Source: Nitrincola alkalilacustris
Lineage (GTDB): Bacteria > Pseudomonadota > Gammaproteobacteria > Pseudomonadales > Balneatricaceae
NCBI RefSeq assembly: GCF_008973755.1
Contig: NZ_WBOM01000001.1
Span: 248,001-312,000, forward strand
Length of the DNA stretch: 64,000 nt
Direction: 5' to 3'
Part shown: positions 38,206-47,359 of the stretch, in pieces
How the letters are laid out: each line of letters begins with the position of its first letter
Numbering within the stretch: position 1 is the stretch's first letter
The notes under the pieces: model-generated
What the model saw: only the letters and a program-made list of their open reading frames with translations
Database searches by the model: none
What the model was told of the DNA's origin: nothing
Position numbers and translations under genes: made by a program

Positions 38206-40992
38206 ATGAGTGCATTTGAACTGACATTGGATGGTGTCTCCGTCACGGCCTTCCCCGGTGAAACCCTGTGGCAGGTGGCCAAACGCGCCGGTGAAACGAT
38301 TCCGCATCTGTGTTTCAAGGATGCCACTGGCTACCGCGCCGACGGCAACTGTCGCGCCTGCATGGTCGAGATTGAAGGTGAACGCGTGCTGGCGGCGAGC
38401 TGCTTGCGTGAGGCAGCACCCGGCATGGTGGTCAGAAGTGCCACCTCCGAGCGTGCGCGCGTATCACGCGAAGGGGTGATGGAGCTGCTGATGGCAGACC
38501 AGCCAGCGCGGGAAGAGAGCCCGGATCGTGCCAGCCACTTCTGGCAGATGGCCGACCTGCTGGCGATTGATGCCACCGCGGTCAAAGCCAGCCTGCCCGC
38601 GCGTGAAGCGGATGCGCGCAATCAGGATGACTCGCACACCGCGATGCGGGTCAATCTGGATGCCTGTATCGAATGTAACCTCTGTGTGCGTGCCTGCCGC
38701 GAAGTGCAGGTGAACGATGTGATCGGTATGGCTCATCGTGGCAGCGAGTCCAAAATCGTATTCGACTTTGATGATCCAATGGGCGACTCCACCTGTGTCG
38801 CCTGCGGCGAGTGTGTACAGGCCTGTCCGACCGGTGCATTGATGCCGGCCACTCTGGTGAATGAGCAGGGTGTGGGCGACTCTTCAGTGGCTGACCGTGA
38901 AGTGGATTCGGTCTGTCCCTATTGTGGTGTCGGCTGTCAGCTGAGCTACAAGATCAAGGATGACAAGATCCTGTTTGTTGAGGGGCGTGATGGCCCATCC
39001 AATCTGGGGCGCCTGTGCGTCAAGGGACGTTTTGGTTTTGATTATCCGAATCACCCGTCGCGCCTGACCAAACCCCTGATCCGTCGCCCCGGCGTGCCCA
39101 AGGGGCTGGACCCGGATTTTGATCCGGCCAATCCGCTGACTCATTTCCGTGAAGCGAGCTGGGATGAAGCACTGGCGTTTGCTGCCGATGGTTTGAAATC
39201 GCTACGCGACCAGCACGGTACAGATGCTCTTGCCGGCTTTGGTAGTGCCAAATGCTCCAATGAAGAGGCCTGGATGTTCCAGAAGCTGGTGCGTACCGGC
39301 TTCGGTTCCAACCATGTCGATCACTGTACCCGTCTGTGTCATGCGAGCTCCGTGGCGGCACTGATGGAGTGCATCGGTTCAGGTGCTGTGACCGCCTCTT
39401 TCATGCAGGCGACACAGGCCGATGTCGTGATCCTGACCGGTTGTAACCCGGCGGTGAACCATCCGGTGGCGGCCACCTTCTTCAAGCAGGCGGCAAAGAA
39501 GGGCACCAAAATCATCATCATCGACCCACGGGGTCAGGCGCTGAACAGTTATGCGGATAAGATTCTGCGCTTCACACCGGGTACCGATGTCGCGCTGTTC
39601 AATGCGATGCTCAACGTTGTCGTGACCGAAGGGCTGTATGACGAAACCTATATCCGCGAGCATACCGAAGGGTTTGAGGCGCTGAAGCGACATGTTGTGG
39701 ATATGACTCCGGAAGCGATGTCTCCACTGTGCGGCATTCCGGCAGAGGAGATCCGCGAAGTGGCGCGCCTGTACGCAACTGCTGATCGGGCGATGATCTT
39801 CTGGGGCATGGGGATATCGCAGCATGTGCACGGCACCGACAACGCGCGTTGCCTGATCTCACTGGCACTGGCCTGTGGCCAGACAGGGCGTCCGGGTACT
39901 GGTTTGCATCCTTTACGTGGCCAGAATAATGTTCAGGGCGCTTCCGATGCCGGTCTTATCCCGATGGTGTTGCCGGATTATCAGCCAGTAACCGATCAGC
40001 AGGTGCGCTCAGCCTTTGAAGAGCTGTGGAATACACCGCTGAGCAAGACTCCCGGCCTGACGGTGGTCGAGATCATGCATGCAATCATGGATGGCGTTAT
40101 CAAGGGAATGTATATCCAGGGTGAGAACCCGGCGATGTCTGATCCCGATCTGGATCATGCCCGTGGTTCTCTGGCGAAACTGGAGCATCTGGTGGTGCAG
40201 GATCTGTTCGTGACCGAGACGGCGCAGTTTGCTGATGTGATTCTGCCAGCCTCTGCCTGGGCAGAGAAGGATGGCACGGTAACCAACACCAACCGTCAGG
40301 TGCAGATGGGTCGTGCAGCTGTACCTATGCCGGGCGATGCGCGTCCGGACTGGTGGATCATTCAGGAGATAGCTCGTCGTTTCGGCCTCGACTGGCAGTA
40401 CACTCATCCGCGCGATGTTTTTGCCGAGATGAAACAAGGTATGCCTTCGCTTGCGCATATCAGTTGGGATCGTGTGGAGAAGGAAAACTCTGTTACCTAT
40501 CCAAGCCCTGCCGAGGATCAACCGGGACAGGATATCGTCTTTGGGGATCACTTCCCGACTCTCAGTGGCAAGGCGAAATTCTCACCGACCCGACCGCTGC
40601 CACCGGACGAGCCGATTGATGATGAGTTCCCGGTCGTACTGACCACCGGGCGTCAGTTGGAGCATTGGCATACCGGATCAATGACTCGGCGTGCCCGTGT
40701 GCTGGATGCACTGGAACCAGAGGCGGTGGCCAGTCTGGCACCGGCAGAGCTGGCCAAGTATGGCCTGGAGCCGGGCGATGATCTGACCATTACAACTCGC
40801 CGGGGCAGCATCACACTGGTGGCGCGAGTCGACCCTCAGATGCCGGAGGGTATGGTGTTTGTGCCCTTCTGCTATGTCGAAGCAGCTGCTAACATACTCA
40901 CCAATCCGGCGCTTGATCCTTTCGGCAAGATTCCGGAGTTCAAGTATGCCGCCTGCCGCTTGAGTCCGGCGCGTGCAGAAGTGGTCAGTTGA
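38206..40992 (+). CDS. NAD-dependent formate dehydrogenase, catalytic alpha subunit
   Basis: 928 residues. N-terminus is a [2Fe-2S] NuoG-like domain (CRACMVEIEGERVLAASCLR), followed by two [4Fe-4S] motifs (CIECNLCVRAC, CVACGECVQAC), the molybdopterin [4Fe-4S] motif CPYCGVGC, and the bis-MGD domain. The active-site residue is Cys378 in CTRLCHASSV, encoded by TGT, not selenocysteine. It oxidises formate to CO2 in the cytoplasm (no Tat signal). In betaine catabolism it disposes of formate from demethylation-derived C1 units. The gene ends by overlapping the start region of the small gene at 41018. Confidence 0.95.
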   Translation: MSAFELTLDGVSVTAFPGETLWQVAKRAGETIPHLCFKDATGYRADGNCRACMVEIEGERVLAASCLREAAPGMVVRSATSERARVSREGVMELLMADQPAREESPDRASHFWQMADLLAIDATAVKASLPAREADARNQDDSHTAMRVNLDACIECNLCVRACREVQVNDVIGMAHRGSESKIVFDFDDPMGDSTCVACGECVQACPTGALMPATLVNEQGVGDSSVADREVDSVCPYCGVGCQLSYKIKDDKILFVEGRDGPSNLGRLCVKGRFGFDYPNHPSRLTKPLIRRPGVPKGLDPDFDPANPLTHFREASWDEALAFAADGLKSLRDQHGTDALAGFGSAKCSNEEAWMFQKLVRTGFGSNHVDHCTRLCHASSVAALMECIGSGAVTASFMQATQADVVILTGCNPAVNHPVAATFFKQAAKKGTKIIIIDPRGQALNSYADKILRFTPGTDVALFNAMLNVVVTEGLYDETYIREHTEGFEALKRHVVDMTPEAMSPLCGIPAEEIREVARLYATADRAMIFWGMGISQHVHGTDNARCLISLALACGQTGRPGTGLHPLRGQNNVQGASDAGLIPMVLPDYQPVTDQQVRSAFEELWNTPLSKTPGLTVVEIMHAIMDGVIKGMYIQGENPAMSDPDLDHARGSLAKLEHLVVQDLFVTETAQFADVILPASAWAEKDGTVTNTNRQVQMGRAAVPMPGDARPDWWIIQEIARRFGLDWQYTHPRDVFAEMKQGMPSLAHISWDRVEKENSVTYPSPAEDQPGQDIVFGDHFPTLSGKAKFSPTRPLPPDEPIDDEFPVVLTTGRQLEHWHTGSMTRRARVLDALEPEAVASLAPAELAKYGLEPGDDLTITTRRGSITLVARVDPQMPEGMVFVPFCYVEAAANILTNPALDPFGKIPEFKYAACRLSPARAEVVS

Positions 40993-41017
40993 TCGCGGAA
41001 GAGTTGAGGTGAGCGCG

Positions 41018-41251
41018 ATGATGATCATCGACCTGGTTGATGAAGATGATTTCCGGCAGCAATTGATACTGCTGGGGATCGAATTACCGGCGGATGCTGA
41101 TCCTGAAACCTGCGCCAGATTGGCGCAGGCACAGCATCAGCAAACACCTGTAGAGGGGCTGGCACAACTGGTCAGCGAATGGCAGCAGCAGCGCGATCTG
41201 ATGCAGCCGGAAGTGCGGCAGGTGATCGATACCTATCTGCAGGATCTGTGA
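41018..41251 (+). CDS. Small acidic protein downstream of formate dehydrogenase (77 aa)
   Basis: 77 residues from ATG 41018 behind GAGGTGAG. Acidic and helical (MMIIDLVDEDDFRQQLILLG), ending LMQPEVRQVIDTYLQDL. In Fds-type operons this position holds the delta subunit FdsD, which aids assembly, but I do not see FdsD sequence features here. It could be a divergent delta subunit or an unrelated accessory protein. The following gap (41252-41415) shows no terminator I would trust. Confidence 0.6.
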   Translation: MMIIDLVDEDDFRQQLILLGIELPADADPETCARLAQAQHQQTPVEGLAQLVSEWQQQRDLMQPEVRQVIDTYLQDL

Positions 41252-41415
41252 CTCCTTATCCGCTGCTGGTACGAAAGCTGCTTGAGGTCGGAATTTGCCT
41301 GATCGAATGCTTTCGAGCTGTAGTGACTGCAGACAATGATCAATCATCTTTGTCTCGGTTTTTCCAGGCTTGAGCAGCGGGCTGGAGTATCAAGTATCTC
41401 TTTTCTCTGCCACAG

Positions 41416-42738
41416 TTAGTCCTGTATAGACCTCAACGGCAAATACTGAGCAAAGTACAAGGGCATCACGATATTAGTTTGCTCCATTGCTGAAGAGCCT
41501 TGTGTGCCGGTTAATTTGAACGTTTTTGTTGGTGCGCACTTTTCAATGTAGGAAGTCAGCGATTTAGACCGTGTGCGTTTGCCGCTTTTGACTTCGATTG
41601 GGACGATATCACCTTGATCCGTTGTCAGGATAAATTCAATTTCAGCGCGGGCGTCATGCCAGGAGTAACTTGGGTCAATACCTATGGCAGTCAGCTCTTG
41701 CTGAACAAAATTTTCTGCTACATATCCCTTGTACTCGTAGCTTTGCTGTTTGATCTCCTTATAACTGCTACCTAACATGTGGTTTAACAGGCCAACATCA
41801 AACAGAAACAGCTTGACCATATTGTCTTTTTTATAGGCCGCTAGTGGGGATTTCGGTTTGCCTTCAATAGGGTAGTTTGCCAAAGCCAAGCGACAGCACT
41901 TTAACCAGTGGATGGCGGTTTCAAAATCGCTGTAACGAGACTTTCGCTCGTGGACATTTTTAAATTTAAAGCGCTTAACCGATTCATCAGAAACCATTGA
42001 TAGCTGTGACGGAATGCTCGTGAATACCGATTCGATCAGAGTTGCATCGATCTTGCCCGAGTATTTGCCGAAATCACGTCGATAACCTTCGACCAAGTCA
42101 GTATGAATTTTAGAAACCCTTTCAATGCGCTCTAAAATGCTGGACTCTTTATATTGATACCAGGCGGCAACTGCTTCAGGCATGCCTCCGGTAAAAAAGT
42201 AGTCTGTCAGCTTATCCATTAGTGTGCTGTGTGCTGCTGGGGAGCTTGCCTGGCTGTCAAATGCTTTGATCAGAGCCTGCTCCCCTGAAGCATAGATAAA
42301 TTCCTGGAAGGATAATGGACGCAAGTTGTATTGTTCCACCTTGCCAACAGGGAAAGTGTTTAACAAACCAATGTTTGAGCCACTGGCCGCCACAAAATAG
42401 GACGGTGCTTTTTCGGCAAAATACTTTAATGAGGTAACAGCGCGTTCACACTCGCCAATCTCATCCAGGATCAACAGGTCTGTTTCCGGGTTGAACACTT
42501 GGTTGGTGAGTAGCTCAATGTTCATCAGTAGTTCGTCTGGCGACAATGATCCATCGAACGCTTCTTTGTAAGCAGGATTCTCCAGAAAGTCGATACGGAG
42601 GATGTTGGCAAAGGTGTTGCCAAACAGCTCCTGCAGCAAGAACGTTTTACCCGTTTGTCTGGCACCATCAATCAATAAGGGCTTACGAATGGGTTGAGTT
42701 TTCCACGCCATTAAGGCGTTGAGTAAGGTGCGCTGCAT
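41416..42738 (-). CDS. AAA ATPase with DUF4143 domain
   Basis: 440 residues. N-terminal AAA_14 domain with Walker A GARQTGKTFLL and Walker B DLLILDEIGE, then a DUF4143 C-terminal domain ending in a nuclease-like block (ARAEIEFILTTDQGDIVPIEVKSG with the E-x-K PD-(D/E)XK-like pattern). These proteins are frequent cargo of genomic islands and of unknown function. Base composition is more AT-rich than the neighbours, and codon use looks different, consistent with horizontal gain. Two 27-base direct repeats stand just upstream at 42789-42847. Confidence 0.88.
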   Translation of the reverse strand: MQRTLLNALMAWKTQPIRKPLLIDGARQTGKTFLLQELFGNTFANILRIDFLENPAYKEAFDGSLSPDELLMNIELLTNQVFNPETDLLILDEIGECERAVTSLKYFAEKAPSYFVAASGSNIGLLNTFPVGKVEQYNLRPLSFQEFIYASGEQALIKAFDSQASSPAAHSTLMDKLTDYFFTGGMPEAVAAWYQYKESSILERIERVSKIHTDLVEGYRRDFGKYSGKIDATLIESVFTSIPSQLSMVSDESVKRFKFKNVHERKSRYSDFETAIHWLKCCRLALANYPIEGKPKSPLAAYKKDNMVKLFLFDVGLLNHMLGSSYKEIKQQSYEYKGYVAENFVQQELTAIGIDPSYSWHDARAEIEFILTTDQGDIVPIEVKSGKRTRSKSLTSYIEKCAPTKTFKLTGTQGSSAMEQTNIVMPLYFAQYLPLRSIQD

Positions 42739-42788
42739 CGTCTGTTTCTGCCTGCAAGGTCGTTAGCAGGTCAAGACTATAACTTATC

Positions 42789-42847
42789 TTACACTTTTAT
42801 GCGCGTAAAAATGATTAATTTTACATTTTTATGCGCATAAAAATGAT
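42789..42847. repeat. Two 27-base direct repeats upstream of AAA/DUF4143 gene
   Basis: Copies at 42789-42815 and 42821-42847 match at 25 of 27 positions and start 32 bases apart (three helical turns). Each contains the near-perfect palindrome TTTTATGCGCATAAAA. They lie 51-109 bases upstream of the ATPase start, so an operator for a dimeric regulator is the simplest reading; regulator unknown. Confidence 0.7.
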
Positions 42848-42874
42848 GTGATTGCTTCCTGAACCCGGTACGGG

Positions 42875-43900
42875 TTAGTGGCTCTCGCCACATAACGGCT
42901 GGCGCAACGCCTCGTGTAGTGCCTCTCCGCTCAGCCCTTTGCCCAGCAGCACATGCAGTTTGGCAAAGGCGGCTTCCGGGGTCAGATCGCTGCCGGGGAT
43001 AACACCGATCCGGTTCAGGGTCGCGCCCGTCGCATAAGTGCCCTGGCTGACAGCCCCCTGCTGGCATTGCGTCAGATTCAGCAGCGTGATGCCACGCGCT
43101 GCCGCTTTCTCCAGCGCCTCGATAAGACCCGGTGTCGCTTCCGGTGGATTACCCGCTCCGTAACTCAGCAGTATCAGTCCCTTCAGCCCCTCCCGCTCAG
43201 TCAGTGCGCTCATCACAGAGGCCGAGATACCGGGATAGAACTGTAACAGCGCCACCGCATCGGCATCAAAGGTCGGTACCTGAGCGTCGGGGAGGGCAAA
43301 TTCAGCCTTTCCGGCAGGCAGCAGCAGTTCGGGTTTAAGCGCAATATCGATGCCGGCTTCACCCAGCCAGGGGAAGTTGGGCGAGTCGAAGGCTGCCAGA
43401 TGAGCACTGCTGACCTTGCGGGCACGGTTGCCGCGTAGTATCCGGCCATTGAAGCAGATCACCACTTCATTCAGGTCAGTTCTGCTTGCCAGCAGCAGGG
43501 AGGTGATCAGATTATCCAGGGCATCGTTACGCAGCTGAGACAGTGGTATCTGAGAGCCGGTCACGACGACCGGTTTGTTGCAGCCCTGCAGCATGAAGGA
43601 GAGGGCTGATGCCGTGTACGCCATGGTATCGGTACCGTGCAGCAGGATAAAACCGCTGTAGTCCTGCCAGCGGCTGATCAGTGCCTGCGCAATCCGGTGC
43701 CAGTCGGCAGGGACCAGGTTGGAGCTGTCGATCAGAGGCTCCAGATCCAGAAATTCAAAGGCCGGCAGTTGGGCCGTGGCTGAGGTGGGCAGCTGTGCCA
43801 GCAGGCGGTCGCGAAAACCGGCAGCGGGCACATAACCCTGATCGGAGGGCACCATTCCGATGGTACCGCCCGTGTGGAGTATCAGAATACGCGATGTCAT
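42875..43900 (-). CDS. ansA: Type I L-asparaginase
   Basis: 341 residues, cytoplasmic asparaginase I. Catalytic Thr in HTGGTIGM (T13), second conserved motif HGTDTMAYTASAL, and no signal peptide, which separates it from the periplasmic type II enzyme. Converts asparagine to aspartate plus ammonia. Single gene; the 150-base gap to the divergent signalling gene at 44051 shows no clear operator. Confidence 0.93.
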   Translation of the reverse strand: MTSRILILHTGGTIGMVPSDQGYVPAAGFRDRLLAQLPTSATAQLPAFEFLDLEPLIDSSNLVPADWHRIAQALISRWQDYSGFILLHGTDTMAYTASALSFMLQGCNKPVVVTGSQIPLSQLRNDALDNLITSLLLASRTDLNEVVICFNGRILRGNRARKVSSAHLAAFDSPNFPWLGEAGIDIALKPELLLPAGKAEFALPDAQVPTFDADAVALLQFYPGISASVMSALTEREGLKGLILLSYGAGNPPEATPGLIEALEKAAARGITLLNLTQCQQGAVSQGTYATGATLNRIGVIPGSDLTPEAAFAKLHVLLGKGLSGEALHEALRQPLCGESH

Positions 43901-44050
43901 CTCTTCTTAAGCCTTTTGTTTATTAGCACTTTCTTGGTTCTGATCGCTGGATGGCTGGTCAGTGGCATTATGACTCGACTATCCTTAATTTGCATGTGTT
44001 GTCAAAGGTGCTTATTCTTTTGAGAACATCTTCTTGGCTGTCATAAACTG

Positions 44051-46585
44051 ATGCAGTATCTGGCCTTCACTAACAACAGCATGGATATCAGCCAGGCGTA
44101 TCACGGCAGCCATGCGCCCGGCCTTGTGCTGCTTTCGGTTCTGATCGCGATTCTGGCAGCCTATACCAGCTTTGGATACAGTCGTCTGATGCGTAGCCCC
44201 GGCACGGCGGTGAATCATCGTGCATGGCATTTCAGTGGTGCCGTAGCGATGGGGCTGGGTGTCTGGGCCATGCACTTCACCGGCATGGTCTCTTTCAGTT
44301 TACCGGTAGAGGTGGATTACCAGATCTCTTTGACCCTCATCTCCGTGGTGCCCGCCATACTGGCCGCTTATGTCACCCTGAGCGTGATAACCCGCCGCGA
44401 ACCTTCATTCAGTCGCATAGCGCTGGGTGGACTGTTGATGGGGGGCGGTATTGGGGTGATGCATTACACTGGCATGGCAGCCATGGTCATGGCAGCGGAG
44501 CGCCTGTATCAGCCCATTCTATTTGCCCTGTCAATTCTCATAGCCGTTGCACTGGCAACTCTGGCTCTTGGGATCTACTCGTTACTGGGGCGCCGTGTGC
44601 AACATCAGGCGCTGCTGATTCTGCTCAGCTCAATCATCATGGGGGTAGCGATCGCTTCGATGCACTATGTCGCGATGGGTGCCACTGTTTATCTGCCTGC
44701 GGATCAGCGTTTTGGGCTGGCTGGACCGACTCTGGGCCGCAATATGCTGGGGTCACTGGCGGTGGTCGTGTCGGTTGCGCTTCTGCTGATTGCGCTGGCC
44801 GCCGTGACCATGCGACAGCGTGTACAGTCGGCAGAGCAGGTCAGTCGACGTTCTGAGCGTATTGCACGGGAGTTGGGTGATCGACTACAGCGTATTGCTG
44901 AGCGTGTACCCGGGTTGGTTTATCAGTTCCGTCTTGATAATAATGGTGCCTTCACCTTCCCCTATGCGAGTGAGGCGATCAGGGATTTCTATCGCATCTC
45001 ACCCGAGGCGGCGCGGCTGGATGCAACACCAGTCATGGATATGATTCATCTGGATGACAGGGAGGAGGTGTTGAACTCCATCTTTCAGTCAGCCACCGAG
45101 ATGACACCCTGGCAGCATGAATATCGGGTCCGTTATCCGGATGGGCAGGTGCGCTGGTTGTTCGGCAATGCTGTTCCGGAAAAGGATGAATCAGGTGTGA
45201 GCTGGAGCGGCTTCATCACGGATATCACCGAGCGCAAAGCCACTGACGAAACGATCGAACGGCTGGCATTTCATGATCCGCTGACAGGGCTTTTCAATAG
45301 AGGGCGGATTCAGCAACTGCTGTCTGAGGTTTGTGTCAGCGTTGATCAGGCGAGCTGTATGGGTGCCATATTCTTTATCGATCTGGATCACTTCAAGCGG
45401 GTCAACGACACACAGGGGCACGATGCCGGAGATCAGTTGCTGAAGCTGATATCGCGCAGACTGGAAAATCTGGCACCGGCCGGCAGTTATCTGGGGCGCC
45501 TGAGCAGTGATGAGTTCACCCTGATAGTGAGTCACCTGCCACGCGATGAGGTGGCTGCAGAAAATATGGCCGAGCAGATGGCCACGAATATTCTGGAGCG
45601 ATTACAGCAGCCTTTCAGTATCGCCAATCGCTCATATCAGAGCTCTATCAGTATCGGAGCCTGTCTGTTCAAGGATGCCAGTCGCAGCAGTGAAGAGCTG
45701 CTCAAGTGTGCCGATATCGCGATGTCCCATGCCAAGAGAGCTGGTGGTGGGGTTTATCAGCTTTTTGATCCGCTTATGAATGATGAGCTGCAGGAGCGTT
45801 TTGAGCTGGAGCAGGCGCTGCGCGAGGCGATTCAGGAGCAGCAACTAGAACTGTATTATCAACCTCAGGTCACGGCAGATAATCAGGTTGTCGGTGCTGA
45901 AGCGCTGTTGCGCTGGCGCCATCCGGTACGGGGTATGATTTCGCCAGCCATATTTATTCCACTGGCAGAGGAAACCGGCCAGATAGAGCAGATTGGCAGC
46001 TGGGTATTGAATCAGGCGTGTCAACAACTGAAACAGTGGCAGCAGGACCCTGTACTTGGCAAATTGATCATCTCGGTTAATATCAGTGCCCGTCAGTTTT
46101 ATCAGTCCAACTTTGCCGAACAGGTGCAGGAGCTGTTGCAGACGTATCAGATCAAGCCTGCCGGTCTGATGCTGGAGTTGACGGAGAGTCTGGTACTGGC
46201 TGACCTGGATGATGCCGTTGAGCGCATGCAGGTGCTGAAAGAGTTGGGCCTGCGCTTTTCCATGGATGATTTTGGCACCGGCTACTCATCACTGTCCTAT
46301 CTGTCCAGGCTACCCTTCGACGAGGTGAAGATCGATCAGTATTTCGTGCGTCAGTGTGAAGGTGGTGCGCGCAGCAAAGAGTGGGTCATCGTCGAGGCTA
46401 TCATCGGGATTGCACATACCTTCGGTATGCTGCTGGTGGCTGAAGGGGTTGAAACTGAGGAGCAGCGAAAGTTGCTGTTCGACAGTGGGTGTACCTGTTA
46501 TCAGGGCTATCTGTTTGCCCGTCCGGCACCGGTGGTTGTCATCGAAGACTGGGTGCGAGGAGTGACTGCGCAGTCGCGAAACTAG
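44051..46585 (+). CDS. MHYT-PAS-GGDEF-EAL c-di-GMP signalling protein
   Basis: 844 residues. Seven membrane helices carry three MHYT motifs (MHFTGM, MHYTGM, MHYVAM), proposed to bind metal ions sensing oxygen, CO or NO. A PAS domain follows (about 290-390), then a GGDEF domain whose signature is degenerate (S485-S486-D-E-F), and an EAL domain with E617-A-L intact and downstream DDFGTGYSSL. It is therefore more likely a c-di-GMP phosphodiesterase than a cyclase, with GGDEF as a regulatory GTP site. The start has no good ribosome binding site; ATG 44081 is an alternative. Confidence 0.93.
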   Translation: MQYLAFTNNSMDISQAYHGSHAPGLVLLSVLIAILAAYTSFGYSRLMRSPGTAVNHRAWHFSGAVAMGLGVWAMHFTGMVSFSLPVEVDYQISLTLISVVPAILAAYVTLSVITRREPSFSRIALGGLLMGGGIGVMHYTGMAAMVMAAERLYQPILFALSILIAVALATLALGIYSLLGRRVQHQALLILLSSIIMGVAIASMHYVAMGATVYLPADQRFGLAGPTLGRNMLGSLAVVVSVALLLIALAAVTMRQRVQSAEQVSRRSERIARELGDRLQRIAERVPGLVYQFRLDNNGAFTFPYASEAIRDFYRISPEAARLDATPVMDMIHLDDREEVLNSIFQSATEMTPWQHEYRVRYPDGQVRWLFGNAVPEKDESGVSWSGFITDITERKATDETIERLAFHDPLTGLFNRGRIQQLLSEVCVSVDQASCMGAIFFIDLDHFKRVNDTQGHDAGDQLLKLISRRLENLAPAGSYLGRLSSDEFTLIVSHLPRDEVAAENMAEQMATNILERLQQPFSIANRSYQSSISIGACLFKDASRSSEELLKCADIAMSHAKRAGGGVYQLFDPLMNDELQERFELEQALREAIQEQQLELYYQPQVTADNQVVGAEALLRWRHPVRGMISPAIFIPLAEETGQIEQIGSWVLNQACQQLKQWQQDPVLGKLIISVNISARQFYQSNFAEQVQELLQTYQIKPAGLMLELTESLVLADLDDAVERMQVLKELGLRFSMDDFGTGYSSLSYLSRLPFDEVKIDQYFVRQCEGGARSKEWVIVEAIIGIAHTFGMLLVAEGVETEEQRKLLFDSGCTCYQGYLFARPAPVVVIEDWVRGVTAQSRN

Positions 46586-46637
46586 CTGCCTGTTGTGAAC
46601 AATTAAAATGCCGGATGTGGTTAAGGCAGAAACGAAT

Positions 46638-46657
46638 AGCGGCAAATTTGTGCCGCT
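46638..46657 (+). terminator. Weak hairpin after MHYT-GGDEF-EAL gene
   Basis: AGCGGCA and TGCCGCT form a 7-bp stem with loop AATTTG, 52 bases past the stop. No T-run, so only a weak terminator candidate. The remaining part of the 46586-46774 gap shows nothing clear. Confidence 0.3.
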
Positions 46658-46774
46658 TCGCATGTTGCTTCAGGTTAGGTGTATATCTGGTTTATCTAGT
46701 CCGTTGTTTTATAGCTGTAAATCCAAGGCTGGTGCGCATTTTGCTTGTTTTCCTGTGAACAAAGGAGGTGGCAA

Positions 46775-47179
46775 ATGCAGATTAACTTCCATCAAACCGG
46801 ATTTCAGGCCACAAACGGTGTTAAACGCTCAAGTGATACAACCTCATCGACCGACTTTGATGCTATTCTGCTCCAGGCTGTAGAGTCGATGCGAGAGAGC
46901 CAGACACTGCAGCAACAACATCAGGCTCCGGACCTGCCCGATAAACAGTCACGTGCTGAAGATACCCATGACCGTGACCGTGAGCATCTGCTCAAACTGC
47001 TGCGTATGAACCCGATAGAGTTGATGCGCTACAATCTTCTGCGAGAGAAGGGCCTGACCGAAGAGAGCCTGGCCGCCTTGCCGCCGGAAGAGCGTGATGC
47101 GATCGAGCAGGAGATAGCGCAGCGGATAAGAGAGTTGGTCGAAGGAGAGCAGTTGGAGGGTCGCGCTCGACCGTTGTAA
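46775..47179 (+). CDS. Hypothetical charged helical protein (134 aa)
   Basis: 134 residues from ATG 46775, seven bases after AAAGGAGGTGG; this strong site decides the start over an upstream in-frame ATG. No signal or membrane segment. The N-terminal half is polar and disordered-looking; the C-terminal half is a charged helical pair (NPIELMRYNLLREKGL, LPPEERDAIEQEIAQRIREL). I do not recognise it. The pattern resembles small proteins of flagellar or secretion origin found in Pseudomonas-type genomes, but that is only a resemblance. Confidence 0.65.
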   Translation: MQINFHQTGFQATNGVKRSSDTTSSTDFDAILLQAVESMRESQTLQQQHQAPDLPDKQSRAEDTHDRDREHLLKLLRMNPIELMRYNLLREKGLTEESLAALPPEERDAIEQEIAQRIRELVEGEQLEGRARPL

Positions 47180-47359
47180 ACCCTCTATTATTCTTGTGAA
47201 TAGTCATTAACTTCAGTGGTTAAGCTGGTAGTGCTCGCCAGTCAGGTCAAGCCATGTGAACTGATCTCTCCAGGGCGGGTCGGATAGAGATCTGGTATGC
47301 TGGCAGAAGACGTAACAGCATCAGAAATCCGATAGATGCAGATACCCTGATGGAGAAAA

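Noticed and set aside
39331-39342. Selenocysteine in formate dehydrogenase
   Set aside because: The catalytic codon is TGT (Cys378); there is no in-frame TGA at the active site.
44081-44083. Internal start of the MHYT protein as the real one
   Set aside because: Neither this ATG nor 44051 has a clear ribosome binding site; the longer form was kept because the residues before it do not disturb the first helix, but the choice is open.
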